DNA from: Streptococcus plurextorum DSM 22810
GTDB taxonomy: Bacteria; Bacillota; Bacilli; Lactobacillales; Streptococcaceae
Direction of reading: 5' to 3'
NCBI RefSeq assembly: GCF_000423745.1
Contig: NZ_AUIO01000014.1
Span: forward strand, 1-56,525
DNA: 56,525 nt
Under the pieces are notes generated by a model, which did no database searches, was not told the DNA's origin, and saw only the letters and a program-made list of their open reading frames with translations. Position numbers and translations under genes: made by a program. Positions 15,361-24,248 of this stretch are shown here, piece after piece. Each line of letters opens with the position of its first letter. The first letter of the stretch is position 1.

Positions 15361-16173
15361 TTAATCAAAAATATTTCCAACTTCTACAGAGACTTTACTA
15401 TTTTTGACATCAATCTCTGAGACGCTTAGGAGAGACTTATAAGCAAAACTTTCTCGACTTTCCTGAGTATTGTCTGCAAAAACAGCCACACCAACCAAGG
15501 TCGAGTCAAACTCTGTCAACAGGCTAGTCATCCCGGTGATGGTACCTCCACCTTTCAAAAAGTCATCAACGATAAGCACGCGACTATTAGGCTTCAAGCT
15601 ACGCTTAGATAAAAACATTTTTTCAATGCGATCACTAGACCCTGATGCGTAGTTGACTGATACTGTTGAGCCTTCGGTAATTTTCAAATCACGGCGAACA
15701 ATGACAAATGGAACATTCAGAACATTGGCAACAGCATTGGCCAAAGGAACACCTTTAGTTGCTACAGTCATAACCGCATCAATCTTTTCACCACGAAAAG
15801 CATTGGCAATAATACGGCCAACATTTTGCAAAATAGATGGTGTGCTCAAAAGGTCCGACAGGTAGATATAACCTCCTGGAAGTATACGGTCACTCTCTGA
15901 CAAACGGCGGCAAAGATCCTCAACAATGGCACGCGCTTCTGCCCCACCAATTCCTGGCGTAAAAATCACACCACCACTGGCTCCTGTTACCGTATCAATC
16001 TGCCCGATCCCTGCCTCTTCAAAAGCTTTTTTGATAATGGCAATATCTTCTGAAATCGATGATTTGGCAGCTTGGTACTGCTCTGCAAACGTGTTGAGAC
16101 TGGTTAAAATATAAGGATTATTGATGAGGTAGTTTGAAATGACTACCATGCGTTCACTGCGACGTAGTTTCAT
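15361..16173 (-). CDS. purR: Purine operon regulator PurR
   Basis: A 270-residue protein of normal length. It has an N-terminal winged helix (residues 1-75, MKLRRSERMVVISNYLI) and a phosphoribosyltransferase-like domain with the PRPP-binding motif RVLIVDDFLKGGGTITGM near residue 200. PurR of Gram-positives binds PurBox operators of purine genes and is released by PRPP. It is transcribed from its own -10 (TATAAT, 16207-16212 on the minus strand), immediately after the yhaM terminator, and is followed by a terminator, so it is monocistronic. Confidence 0.95.
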   Translation of the reverse strand: MKLRRSERMVVISNYLINNPYILTSLNTFAEQYQAAKSSISEDIAIIKKAFEEAGIGQIDTVTGASGGVIFTPGIGGAEARAIVEDLCRRLSESDRILPGGYIYLSDLLSTPSILQNVGRIIANAFRGEKIDAVMTVATKGVPLANAVANVLNVPFVIVRRDLKITEGSTVSVNYASGSSDRIEKMFLSKRSLKPNSRVLIVDDFLKGGGTITGMTSLLTEFDSTLVGVAVFADNTQESRESFAYKSLLSVSEIDVKNSKVSVEVGNIFD

Positions 16174-16225
16174 TTTTTCTTCTCTTTCTTGGGTAATGTT
16201 ACTATTATTATAGCATATAAAACGA

Positions 16226-16262
16226 AAAAAGCGAGCATTTTATTCTAAAATGTTCGCTTTTT
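16226..16262. terminator. Terminator between yhaM and purR
   Basis: AAAAAGCGAGCATTTTA pairs with TAAAATGTTCGCTTTTT, a long stem with one mismatch and a short loop. It ends the rmuC-yhaM transcript 6 bp after the yhaM stop. Confidence 0.85.
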
Positions 16263-16267
16263 AGTTC

Positions 16268-17209
16268 TTATTTGTACTTAGGCTTGTAAAAAGAGCGGTT
16301 ATCCATGGCAAAAATTTTACCAGTCATTTCACCCTCTGACACACGACTAAGGGCTGTCAACATCATCATCATTTCTGCGTCGATATTGTCAATCATATGG
16401 ATAATCTCTGCTTCCATGATACGTGGACGGACAGGGCTACCGTACTCCAGTTGCCCGTGATGACTGAGGATGACGTGACGAAGAACAGTTACTTCTTCTT
16501 TAGTGTCATCAATTTCAAGCTCTGTAATAGCCTTGGTAATTTCTTCATTGATTAGGGCAATATGACCAATCAGATTGCCACGAACTGTGTATTCTGTATT
16601 GTCAGGACCTGTCAGTTCAATCACCTTGGCAAGGTCATGAAGCATGATGCCCGCAAAGAGGAGGCTCTTGTTGAGATCTGGGTAGATATCGCCAATGGCA
16701 TCAGCCAAGCGCACCATGGTCGCTGTATGATAGGCAAGCCCTGTCTCAAAAGCATGGTGATTAGTCTTTGCAGCAGGATAAAGGAAAAATTCTTTGTCAT
16801 ACTTGCGGTATAAATTTCTGACAATCCTCTGCCAGGTTGCATTTTCAATGCGGAACATCATTTGTTCCAGGTAATCTCTGACATCGCTGGCTTTGACAGG
16901 TGGCTTTTCCTTGAAATCAGAAGGATCTGATGGTTCCCCTTCTCGAGGATGACGAAGCACCAGTTGATTGACCTGAGGTGTCCCATTATAAACCTCACGG
17001 CGTCCTTTCATAAAGACTACCTTACCAGCTGTAAACTCCTCAACATTATAAGGTTGAGCATCCCAGAGATTCCCCGAAATCTCGCCAGAATCATCTTGAA
17101 AAGTGAATGCAATATAGTCTTTTCCCGCTCTTGTCTTTCTAAGCTCTGCCGATTTAATCAGATAGAAGCCTTCAAAGAGCTGGTCTTGTTTCATTTGATT
17201 GATTTTCAT
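16268..17209 (-). CDS. yhaM: 3'-5' exoribonuclease YhaM (Cbf1)
   Basis: A 313-residue protein. It has an N-terminal OB-fold (about 1-90, FTFQDDSGEISGNLWDAQ) and an HD phosphohydrolase domain with metal-binding motifs H-H at TNHHAFETGLAYHT, HD in LHDLAKV and HH in LSHHGQLEYGSP. YhaM shortens RNA 3' ends in Gram-positives. In pneumococcus the homologue is called cmp-binding factor 1 and, as I recall, belongs with rmuC to the late competence genes. Here it follows rmuC by 2 bp and may share its ComX-type promoter, besides read-through from the rsgA operon. Confidence 0.93.
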   Translation of the reverse strand: MKINQMKQDQLFEGFYLIKSAELRKTRAGKDYIAFTFQDDSGEISGNLWDAQPYNVEEFTAGKVVFMKGRREVYNGTPQVNQLVLRHPREGEPSDPSDFKEKPPVKASDVRDYLEQMMFRIENATWQRIVRNLYRKYDKEFFLYPAAKTNHHAFETGLAYHTATMVRLADAIGDIYPDLNKSLLFAGIMLHDLAKVIELTGPDNTEYTVRGNLIGHIALINEEITKAITELEIDDTKEEVTVLRHVILSHHGQLEYGSPVRPRIMEAEIIHMIDNIDAEMMMMLTALSRVSEGEMTGKIFAMDNRSFYKPKYK

Positions 17210-17211
17210 TA

Positions 17212-18495
17212 TTATTCCTCCTCTAGGAAAGCCTCTTCCTCCTCAGGAGGAATGTTTAATAGGGATAGGGTGTTCTGATCTTGATAAGTTTCAATAGTGC
17301 CTAGAGCTCTGATAATGGCATTAGTGCGTGTGGTTAAAAGGCTATCAACAGTTTTACTGGCTGTATTGAGCTGTTTTTGTGCCTTAAGGAGCAGGCTTGA
17401 AAACTTATCAAACTCCCCTTTGACATTGCCTAAAATCTTACTGATGTCATCAGCATTTTTCTGAAGATTGAGCGTTCTAAAACCAACGGACAAGGAATTG
17501 AGCAGAGCAGATAAGGTTGACGGACCAGCCACTACAATGTTTTCTTCCCGACGTAGCCCATCAAAGAAAGCAGCCTGTCTAACCACTTCAGCGTACAGCC
17601 CTTCTGTCGGTAAGAACAAAATACCAAAATTAGTGGTTTCTGGAGGATTAAGATACTTGGATTGAATAGCTTTAGCAAACCGTTTAATAGAGGCCAATAG
17701 ATGTTTGCGATGAAGGTCAATCTGCTCCTTATCTCCAGTTTCATACGCATCCTCCAATCGATAATAGTCTTCCAGAGGAAATTTCGAATCAATAGGCAGG
17801 TAAATATAATCTCCTTGGCTTCTTCCAGGGAGTTTAATGGCATACTCCACACGCTCGCTCGAACCAGAAACAGTGCTAAATTCTCTCTCATACTGATGCG
17901 GTGTCAGCAAATCTTCAATAATTTGTCCTAGCTGTAATTCCCCAAAAATCCCTCGCGTCTTGGTATTTGAGAGGACTTTACTGAGAGAGCCTACATCCTG
18001 AGCGACGCTCTTCATCTGACCCAGACCTTGGTTGACAGATTCCAATTGTTTGGAAACTGTTTCAAAAGAAGCTTGCAACCGTGTTTGCAGTGTCTTCTCC
18101 AATTTTTCTTCAACAGTCTGACGCATTTGCTCAAGGCGTTGCTCATTAGAACTTTGTAGGTCCTTGACGGACTGTGTCAGATTTTGATTAATCAGGGCCA
18201 GACGTTGGTCGGACTGATTACGGCTTTGGGTCAGGTTATCATGTAAGGTTTCCCTGATGTCGTTTAGTTGAGTATATAAATCTGTTTGTAGGCGATTGAG
18301 TTGTTGAGCAAGAACAAGCTCCTGCTCCTTAGACAAATGAGACAGCTGATAAGAGAGCTGTTCGGATAAGTTATCTGCATTGTCATCTAAGGTTTTTGTA
18401 AGACCTGCTCTTAGCTCTGCTATTTTCAGCCACAAGACAAGGGCTAGTAGAAGACTGGCCACAGCTATTATCAGTAGTAATATATCCATTCTCAT
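17212..18495 (-). CDS. rmuC: DNA recombination protein RmuC
   Basis: A 427-residue protein. One N-terminal membrane anchor (residues 4-25) precedes a long coiled coil (about 30-190). The conserved RmuC nuclease-like domain follows (about 200-390), with RGIFGELQLGQIIEDLLTPH, YIYLPIDSKFPLEDYYRLE and FGILFLPTEGLYAEV. RmuC limits inversions and related rearrangements. Its start overlaps the thiN stop by 4 bp, so it is in the rsgA-rpe-thiN-rmuC-yhaM operon. A TACGAATA box about 60 bp upstream, inside thiN, suggests additional competence control. Confidence 0.95.
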   Translation of the reverse strand: MRMDILLLIIAVASLLLALVLWLKIAELRAGLTKTLDDNADNLSEQLSYQLSHLSKEQELVLAQQLNRLQTDLYTQLNDIRETLHDNLTQSRNQSDQRLALINQNLTQSVKDLQSSNEQRLEQMRQTVEEKLEKTLQTRLQASFETVSKQLESVNQGLGQMKSVAQDVGSLSKVLSNTKTRGIFGELQLGQIIEDLLTPHQYEREFSTVSGSSERVEYAIKLPGRSQGDYIYLPIDSKFPLEDYYRLEDAYETGDKEQIDLHRKHLLASIKRFAKAIQSKYLNPPETTNFGILFLPTEGLYAEVVRQAAFFDGLRREENIVVAGPSTLSALLNSLSVGFRTLNLQKNADDISKILGNVKGEFDKFSSLLLKAQKQLNTASKTVDSLLTTRTNAIIRALGTIETYQDQNTLSLLNIPPEEEEAFLEEE

Positions 18496-19133
18496 CTCCT
18501 GTCCCTAGTTCTCATGACAATTGCGTAACCCGAAGGCACTGTGACCTCAATAGGTTTATTCGTAAAAGCGTTGCTGGTGTATATTTTTTTTTGGAAAAAA
18601 TTATCCTGTGTCAGTGGGTATTGAGCACCTAGAATCCTCAACTCCCCTTCTCCTTCTAGCATAAAGGAGATGTAGGAGGCTTCCTTTTCAGGAAAAATGC
18701 GGTGCTGCCCTGCTGGTAAATAGCTAATCTGGTTTTGCTGATCTAGGAGACAAATCTGCCTCATAAAAGGGGCAATAGCAGGGTCTGACGGCAAAAACAA
18801 ATTCGCCATCATGTGGTCAACGCGGCCCCCAAAAGCACCAAAAACCCTTACGTGAGCTTTTGGGTAACGGTCAAAAATGAGCTTGATGGCTAATTCGGCA
18901 TCCGTATCATTTTTCTCAGCAGGCACCTGAGTAAAGGTCTCTGCGGCCATTTTGATGCTTTCTAACTCGGCAGTTGACACGGAATCAAAATCTCCAATTG
19001 CCCATGACAAACTAATGCCATTTTTCAGCAGAAAGAGACAAGCCGCATCCACAGCAACATAAAGGTCAAAATCCCTTGGAAGGTCAGAACAGTCTCCTGC
19101 TAATACTAAAGCAATCTTAGGCATCGAGGGCAT
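18492..19133 (-). CDS. thiN: Thiamine pyrophosphokinase
   Basis: A 213-residue enzyme that makes thiamine pyrophosphate from thiamine and ATP. Visible signatures are YVAVDAACLFLL (about 25-36), WAIGDFDSVS (about 43-52), KNDTDAELAIKLI (about 75-87) and FGAFGGRVDHMMAN (about 98-111). Starts at 19133 and 19124 are both in frame; both overlap the end of rpe (17 or 8 bp). The reading frame hides a ComX-type box at 18557-18564. Confidence 0.93.
   Translation of the reverse strand: MPSMPKIALVLAGDCSDLPRDFDLYVAVDAACLFLLKNGISLSWAIGDFDSVSTAELESIKMAAETFTQVPAEKNDTDAELAIKLIFDRYPKAHVRVFGAFGGRVDHMMANLFLPSDPAIAPFMRQICLLDQQNQISYLPAGQHRIFPEKEASYISFMLEGEGELRILGAQYPLTQDNFFQKKIYTSNAFTNKPIEVTVPSGYAIVMRTRDRR
18557..18564 (-). 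promoter_or_regulatory. ComX (CIN) box upstream of rmuC, inside thiN
   Basis: The minus strand reads GCTTTTACGAATAAACC, containing TACGAATA exactly as in the streptococcal late-competence consensus. It lies 62-69 bp before the rmuC start codon. Activity is inferred. Confidence 0.6.
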
Positions 19134-19779
19134 CTCTCAAGGTCTGTACTTGTGCTACTAGGTCCTCTGCTTTAAAGAGGTAAGATCCTGCCACAAAGAC
19201 ATTCGCACCTGCATCTGCACAGGCTTTGATGGTTTTATTGTCAACACCACCATCTACTTCAATATCAAAAGATAAACCTCTTTCCTCGCGCCATTGCACC
19301 AGACGGTTAATCTTTTTCAGGCATTCTGGTATGAAGGCTTGTCCACCAAATCCTGGGTTGACGGTCATGATCAGCACCTGATCCACCAAATCAAGAAGAG
19401 GTTCAAGCACCTCAACCGGTGTTCCAGGATTGATTACCACACCAGCTTTCATACCTGCGGCTTTGATCTTTTGAAGAGCGCCATGGATGTGAAGTGTTGA
19501 CTCGGTGTGAATGGTCATGATATCAGCACCAGCTTGGGCGTAGGCACCTACATAGCGTTCTGGATTAACCACCATCAGATGAACATCAAAAACAAGTTTT
19601 GAATGCTTACGCATGCTGGCCACGACATCTGCACCAAAGCTGATATTTGGCACAAACTGACCATCCATAATATCAATATGAACATATTCAGCATCTGTCT
19701 CTTCAATGCGACGCAACTCACTAGCAAAGTTGGCATAATCCGCGGCTAAGATAGATGGAGCAATCGTGTATTGTGTCAT
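19117..19779 (-). CDS. rpe: Ribulose-phosphate 3-epimerase
   Basis: A 220-residue TIM-barrel enzyme that interconverts ribulose 5-phosphate and xylulose 5-phosphate in the pentose phosphate pathway. Motifs seen are SILAADYANF at the N-terminus, VHIDIMDGQFVPNISFG (metal-binding H and D), TVNPGFGGQAFIPE and DIEVDGGVDNKT. The frame is open further upstream, inside rsgA, but the homologous protein begins MTQYTIAPSILAADY at 19779. It follows rsgA by 7 bp and overlaps thiN. The clustering rsgA-rpe-thiN is usual in streptococci. Confidence 0.95.
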   Translation of the reverse strand: MTQYTIAPSILAADYANFASELRRIEETDAEYVHIDIMDGQFVPNISFGADVVASMRKHSKLVFDVHLMVVNPERYVGAYAQAGADIMTIHTESTLHIHGALQKIKAAGMKAGVVINPGTPVEVLEPLLDLVDQVLIMTVNPGFGGQAFIPECLKKINRLVQWREERGLSFDIEVDGGVDNKTIKACADAGANVFVAGSYLFKAEDLVAQVQTLRDALDA

Positions 19780-19786
19780 GGTAAAC

Positions 19787-20659
19787 CTACTTTCGTTTGA
19801 TGATTTTTTTATAAACTTCCCGACGATTTTCAATTTCGGAGAGAATCTGTAGATAATTATCGTAGCGCACCTGCCAGAGCTCTTTGGCGTCAAGCGCCTC
19901 TTTGACGGCACAATTTGGTTCATGGGTATGGGTACATGACCTAAATTTGCAGGAAGGACTGAGCTCTTTAAATTCTGGAAAGGCTGCGTTGAGTTCTTCA
20001 GCTGTTGACACCTCATAATCCAGCGATGAAAAGCCTGGCGTGTCAGCTATTTTGCCACTATGAACATTATAAAGACTAACTGCACGAGTCGTGTGACGAC
20101 CTCGACCAAGACTGTCTGAAATTTCTCGAGTTGCAAGCTCTAGGTCGGGAGCAATTTTATTTAGCAAAGTGGATTTCCCAACTCCTGTCTGACCCATAAA
20201 AACCGTTATCTTATCTGCTAAAAGTGGCAACAAGTCATCCAAATCATAGCAAAAATCATAACCAATCGCTTGATAATGCGCTCGGATACTGTCCATCTCC
20301 CCCCTACTCTCTAGCAGGTCAAGCTTAGAGATGTACACGATAGGTTGAATACTTTTATGTTCTAAAAGCACCAAAAAGCGGTCTAAAAGGTTGCTGTTGA
20401 AATCTGGCTCCTTAGCCGACATGATGACAACGGCTTGGTCAATATTGACAATGAGAGGACGCACCAAGCTATTTTTACGCTCATGAATGGCTAAAACATA
20501 GCCTTCTGAATTTTCCTCAGCCGAAAAATCGACAATATCTCCAACGTAGGGCGTTTGCCCTTTTTGACGAAAATTCCCACGCGCCCGTGTCTGATAAACC
20601 TGCCCATTTGCCTCCACATAGTAGAAACCTGCCAGAGACTTAATAATTCTTCCTTGCAC
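19787..20659 (-). CDS. rsgA: Ribosome small subunit maturation GTPase RsgA
   Basis: A 290-residue circularly permuted GTPase. An N-terminal OB-fold is followed by G4-like ISKLDLL, G1 [12 protein letters not shown] and G3 [11 protein letters not shown] zinc-knuckle domain ([14 protein letters not shown]) comes last. It matures the 30S subunit and is a ppGpp target. No ATG fits: the frame continues upstream, but AGGAG 5 nt before a GTG at 20659 (GTG CAA GGA) gives the family's usual [15 protein letters not shown] start. An ATG 2 nt away is out of frame. Confidence 0.95.
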   Translation of the reverse strand: MQGRIIKSLAGFYYVEANGQVYQTRARGNFRQKGQTPYVGDIVDFSAEENSEGYVLAIHERKNSLVRPLIVNIDQAVVIMSAKEPDFNSNLLDRFLVLLEHKSIQPIVYISKLDLLESRGEMDSIRAHYQAIGYDFCYDLDDLLPLLADKITVFMGQTGVGKSTLLNKIAPDLELATREISDSLGRGRHTTRAVSLYNVHSGKIADTPGFSSLDYEVSTAEELNAAFPEFKELSPSCKFRSCTHTHEPNCAVKEALDAKELWQVRYDNYLQILSEIENRREVYKKIIKRK

Positions 20660-20779
20660 ATGCACTCCTAAAGGGTTTGATACCTCTATTTTACCAAAAA
20701 AACAAGAAAATGGGATGAACTGAGAAAGATATCTTAGCAAAAAGAGCCTGAAAGATTCAGACTCTTGCTAAACTAATCA

Positions 20780-21934
20780 TCATTTCCTAAAAGCCTGGGG
20801 CACTAAGATGATGCCCAATACCAAGCTAAGTATTCCTAGGATCAAAAAGGAGGCCGAGGCATCCGGAGTTAGCTGTGATATGAGCTGTAGCACAATCGCT
20901 GCTCCGCCACCTCCAATATTACACCCAATCAGAACAAGGCTCGTTGCCTGTCCAAGCTGCTCCGTTTTAAAATGTTCTGCTACTTTATGAAAGACCAGAG
21001 TCACTCCTAAACTGTAAACAAAGCCTGTTACAATAGCCCCTATGGCAATCAACCAGAGGGAGGTCCCTTGCCAAAGCAAAAGCATTCCCAACCCCAAAAT
21101 CAACACCACTGCTGGCATCAGCCATTTCTTTAAAGCCCTCGAAATCGGGCCAAACAAGGCACCTGAAATAATCCCCATTAACATCATAATGCTGAGGATC
21201 ATACTCGTTTCTCCTGGTGTCCCAAGCTTGAGCTGATCAACAAAAACGGGTATTCGAAGCGTATTTCCTGTATTAAGGAGAATGACAAAACCAGCATAGA
21301 AGGCAAGTCCGATAAGATAGAAGATTTGACGCCCTGTCAATGCGACCCTAGCTACTGTCTTTTCAGAGCTGATTTTTGTTTTCTGAGGAGCAGGAATAAA
21401 GGCGAGATATAGACCTAAGCAGATTAGTCCTGCTAAGTAGACAAGGTAGGATATTTCCCAACCTAGGACGAGCAATTGCCCCGCTAAAAAGGTTAACATC
21501 GCTGACCCTAAAACTTCCGTCGAGCCACGCAAGCCCAAAAGGTGTGTCCGCTCCCTACCCTCGTAATAATGGCTAATGATATTTATCGCATGGGCATTAA
21601 TCAAGCCACACCCTACACCTAAAATCAAACGAGAACAAAAAACCAAAGGGTAGCTCTGACTCAATGCTGGCAGAACACCTCCGACACTAATCAATAACAG
21701 ACCTGTTATCAAAGCTTGTCGTTCGGTAAGATAACGCTCAAGGATGGGATTAAGCAACAAAACCCCTAAAATCGCAAAAGAAGAAAGTGAAAATAAGATT
21801 TCAACCCAGCCAGCAGAAATACCTTGCTTTTGGTAAAAATCAAGCATGGCTGGAAGTGCAGACGAAACTGCGAATGGGGTTACGAGCATAAAAGATAGCC
21901 CTAGTAGGCTAATCTTTTTCATCAAGTCTTTCAT
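20780..21934 (-). CDS. Major facilitator superfamily transporter
   Basis: A 384-residue protein with 12 hydrophobic segments. The MFS A-like motif after helix 2 (LNPILERYLTERQALITG) and the helix 4-5 region (SRLILGVGCGLINA) are visible. It resembles bacterial efflux or sugar-type MFS carriers; no substrate can be assigned. GAGGAG precedes the ATG at 21934 by 4 nt. It follows the threonine aldolase gene by 17 bp on the same strand and may be co-transcribed with it, which would fit an amino-acid exporter, but that is only context. Confidence 0.85.
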   Translation of the reverse strand: MKDLMKKISLLGLSFMLVTPFAVSSALPAMLDFYQKQGISAGWVEILFSLSSFAILGVLLLNPILERYLTERQALITGLLLISVGGVLPALSQSYPLVFCSRLILGVGCGLINAHAINIISHYYEGRERTHLLGLRGSTEVLGSAMLTFLAGQLLVLGWEISYLVYLAGLICLGLYLAFIPAPQKTKISSEKTVARVALTGRQIFYLIGLAFYAGFVILLNTGNTLRIPVFVDQLKLGTPGETSMILSIMMLMGIISGALFGPISRALKKWLMPAVVLILGLGMLLLWQGTSLWLIAIGAIVTGFVYSLGVTLVFHKVAEHFKTEQLGQATSLVLIGCNIGGGGAAIVLQLISQLTPDASASFLILGILSLVLGIILVPQAFRK

Positions 21935-21951
21935 AATACTCCTCAATAGTG

Positions 21952-22977
21952 TTATAGCACGGCTTCAAGGGCATCCATATCTGCCTGAGTTGTTGACCAG
22001 CTGGTGGCTAGTCGAATCACTGTGTGCTCATCATCGTATTTTTCCCAGAAACTGTAAGCAAGCGATTTTGCCAAAACTTGAAGTTTGCTGTTTTCAACAA
22101 TTAGAAATTGCTGATTGGTGGGACTTTCGAGATAGAAGCGGTAGCCTTTTTCCTTTAGTATACATTTGAGCTCTTGCGCAAAAGAAATAGCCTGACACCC
22201 AATTTCTGTATAGAGATTGTCGGTAAAGAAGCGATCAAATTGCACCCCAAAAAGGCGTCCTTTAGCCACCAAAGCTCCATGTTGCTTCACAATGGGGGTG
22301 AAATGTTTAGGCATATTCTGTTTGGTGAAAACAACAGCCTCACCTGCTAGCGCCCCAAGCTTGGTTCCGCCGATATAAAACACATGGCAGAGCTTAGAAA
22401 TAATGGGGAGCGTCAGCTCATTTTCCGGTGAGCCTAGGGCATAGCCTAAGCGAGCCCCATCCATAAAAAGAGGAATCTGGTAGCGATCACAGATCGCTGA
22501 CAACTGCTCTAACTCATCTTTCGTATAAAGCGTGCCATATTCGGTCGGATGTGAAATATAGACCATCCCCGGGAAAACCATGTGTTCGTGATTGCCATCT
22601 GCATAGAAATCGTGAAGATAAGTAGCAACATCCTGTGCTAACAATTTTCCATCCTGATGAGGCAAGGTTAAGACCTTATGACCTGAAAACTCAATCGCTC
22701 CCGCCTCATGGGTCGCAACATGCCCCGTATCTGCTGCTATAACACCCTCATAAGACTTGAGAAGGCTATTGATGACAATTTGATTCGTCTGGGTGCCTCC
22801 GGTCAAAAATTGGATTTGAGCTTCTGGACACTCACACGCCTGGCGAATTTTTTCAATTGCTCTTTGTGTGTAAGCATCTGCACCGTAACCGGCTAGATTT
22901 TCCTCATTGGTATCGACTATGGCTTGTAAAAGAGCTGGGTGGACACCCTCATTATAATCATTTTCAAAGTGTAACAT
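21952..22977 (-). CDS. Low-specificity threonine aldolase family enzyme
   Basis: A 341-residue PLP enzyme of the beta-eliminating lyase/threonine aldolase family, which cleaves L-threonine or L-allo-threonine to glycine and acetaldehyde. The PLP lysine is in FYIGGTKLGALAGEA (about residue 205) and the cofactor-binding aspartate in FMDGARLGYAL (about 168). FENDYNEGVHPALLQAI at the N-terminus is normal for the streptococcal form. A 102-bp tandem copy of its first codons and ribosome binding site lies directly upstream, giving a 32-codon leader ORF that stops 3 bp before this start codon. Expression may thus be by translational coupling. Confidence 0.9.
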   Translation of the reverse strand: MLHFENDYNEGVHPALLQAIVDTNEENLAGYGADAYTQRAIEKIRQACECPEAQIQFLTGGTQTNQIVINSLLKSYEGVIAADTGHVATHEAGAIEFSGHKVLTLPHQDGKLLAQDVATYLHDFYADGNHEHMVFPGMVYISHPTEYGTLYTKDELEQLSAICDRYQIPLFMDGARLGYALGSPENELTLPIISKLCHVFYIGGTKLGALAGEAVVFTKQNMPKHFTPIVKQHGALVAKGRLFGVQFDRFFTDNLYTEIGCQAISFAQELKCILKEKGYRFYLESPTNQQFLIVENSKLQVLAKSLAYSFWEKYDDEHTVIRLATSWSTTQADMDALEAVL

Positions 22978-23097
22978 CGCTTAAATTTTTCCTCCTAGAT
23001 TTTCCTCATTGGTATCGACTATGGCTTGTAAAAGAGCTAGATGGACACCCTCATTATAATCATTTTCAAAATGTAACATCGCTTAAATTTTTCCTCC
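22893..23097. repeat. 102-bp tandem duplication at the aldolase 5' end
   Basis: Positions 22893-22995 recur at 22995-23097 with a period of 102 bp and three differences (GGG versus AGA near 22942-22944, AAGTG versus AAATG near 22970). The unit covers the ribosome binding site, the start codon and 28 codons of the aldolase gene. The three differences suggest the duplication is not very recent. Confidence 0.95.
22981..23079 (-). CDS. Leader mini-ORF made by the duplication
   Basis: This 32-residue frame copies the aldolase N-terminus (MLHFENDYNEGVHLALLQAI onward) and ends LGGKI at a TAA, 3 bp before the aldolase ATG. It has the same GGAGG site as the real gene. The aldolase's own GGAGG lies within the mini-ORF's last codons. 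Substitution P14L is the only change in the copied part before the junction. Translation is likely but unproven; a product function is not expected. Confidence 0.55.
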   Translation of the reverse strand: MLHFENDYNEGVHLALLQAIVDTNEENLGGKI

Positions 23098-23104
23098 CAA
23101 ATTG

Positions 23105-23431
23105 TTAAACCACCAAGCGCAAGAGAGCAATCGTGACACAACCAAGAACGACTGCTAACATAACATTTTTGGTTTTTAGCATCACCCAAAGTGTCGGGAT
23201 AACTGCTAATAGCTCTGCTAGCTTAACCGTCGGAAACTGTCCTACTTTTGTGTCAAACAGACTCGCTAATAACAAGGCAAAGATAATGGAAATTGGTAAA
23301 AAATTAAAAAATTTAACCAACTTTTCAGGTAATGTCACCAATCTAACAATAAAGTAGGGCAATACCCTAGGTAGCCAAGTCACCAGCGCTGATAAGACAA
23401 TCGCAGCTAATAGATAGGTACTAGTCATCAA
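23105..23431 (-). CDS. azlD: AzlD-like branched-chain amino acid export subunit
   Basis: A 108-residue membrane protein with four hydrophobic segments and the family motif LVTWLPRVLPYFIVRL near residues 17-32. AzlD acts with AzlC as an exporter of branched-chain amino acids and their analogues. It overlaps azlC by 11 bp. It ends 26 bp before the mini-ORF, so the aldolase might be reached by read-through from azlCD. Confidence 0.9.
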   Translation of the reverse strand: MMTSTYLLAAIVLSALVTWLPRVLPYFIVRLVTLPEKLVKFFNFLPISIIFALLLASLFDTKVGQFPTVKLAELLAVIPTLWVMLKTKNVMLAVVLGCVTIALLRLVV

Positions 23432-24116
23432 TCATCACCCCCACAAAACATGCTGCAATGGTCGCAAGTAGCACCGCTAGAGAGGAGGTCATCACATAGG
23501 CTGTTGCAAAAAATGTCACGGTCACTGTTGCGAGAACCACAAGAATCTTTCTCAAAGGCAGACGTAAGGCCATCCCCTCTAGCTGACCTGAAAAAATAGC
23601 CACAAACATCGCAATCAAGGCAAAATCAATACCTAGTGCTACCGGATTTGGAAGCATTTTGCCGATTAAGCTACCAAGGAAGCTAGCAGAGCACCAAGCG
23701 ATATAACTGGCAAAATTATTGCCATACATCCAGCTTGTTGTGTAGGGCTTTCGTCTCACTTCTTGACCCAGTAAAACCCCGTAGCTCTCATCAGTCATAA
23801 AGGAGCCAATCAAAATCTGTTCCCAGAGCTTTGCTGTCGGAAAGAGGGTAGAAACATGTAAATTCATCAAAAAGTGGCGGAGATTTGTCAGAAAGATTGT
23901 CAGGGCAATCATGTTTAAGTCAGCTTTTGCAAGCAGTAAAGCACAGAGCACAAACTGACCCGACCCTGAATAAATCAAAAGACTTGTCAGCAGGCTCTCA
24001 AAAGGTGTGAGCCCTGTTTCACTAGCCACAATACCATAAGCTAAGCCTATGGATAAATACCCTAAAACAGTAGGCACAGCCGCCTGTGCTCCTGATTTCC
24101 AACTGATTGCCGTCAT
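23421..24116 (-). CDS. azlC: AzlC-like branched-chain amino acid export subunit
   Basis: A 231-residue membrane protein with six to seven helices. The motifs GYLSIGLAYGIVASETGL (about 19-36), FLTNLRHFLMNLHVS and GSFMTDESYGVLL are typical of AzlC, which pairs with AzlD for export of leucine-type amino acids. GGAG immediately precedes an ATG at 24122; the ATG at 24116 has 6-nt spacing and is preferred. It is first in a unit with azlD, after a strong bidirectional terminator. Confidence 0.92.
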   Translation of the reverse strand: MTAISWKSGAQAAVPTVLGYLSIGLAYGIVASETGLTPFESLLTSLLIYSGSGQFVLCALLLAKADLNMIALTIFLTNLRHFLMNLHVSTLFPTAKLWEQILIGSFMTDESYGVLLGQEVRRKPYTTSWMYGNNFASYIAWCSASFLGSLIGKMLPNPVALGIDFALIAMFVAIFSGQLEGMALRLPLRKILVVLATVTVTFFATAYVMTSSLAVLLATIAACFVGVMIDD

Positions 24117-24212
24117 TGCCATCTCCTTGACTTAATTGTTTTCTATTGTAGCACAAAGAAAAGGGCTTGGAAAGGATTAGCAAATTTTTTCAAAAAAGAT
24201 TACTAAACCATA

Positions 24213-24244
24213 AAAAGGTCTGTGGCATCAGCCACAGACCTTTT
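24213..24244. terminator. Bidirectional terminator
   Basis: AAAAGGTCTGTGGC (24213-24226) and GCCACAGACCTTTT (24231-24244) form a perfect 14-bp stem with a 4-nt loop. It lies 4 bp after the LiaF-like gene. Confidence 0.92.
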
Positions 24245-24248
24245 CATA

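Noticed and set aside
23133..23357. Rightward frames antisense to azlD, azlC, satAB, pepO and the suf genes
   Set aside because: They are reverse-strand shadows of well-supported genes without ribosome binding sites or recognisable domains.
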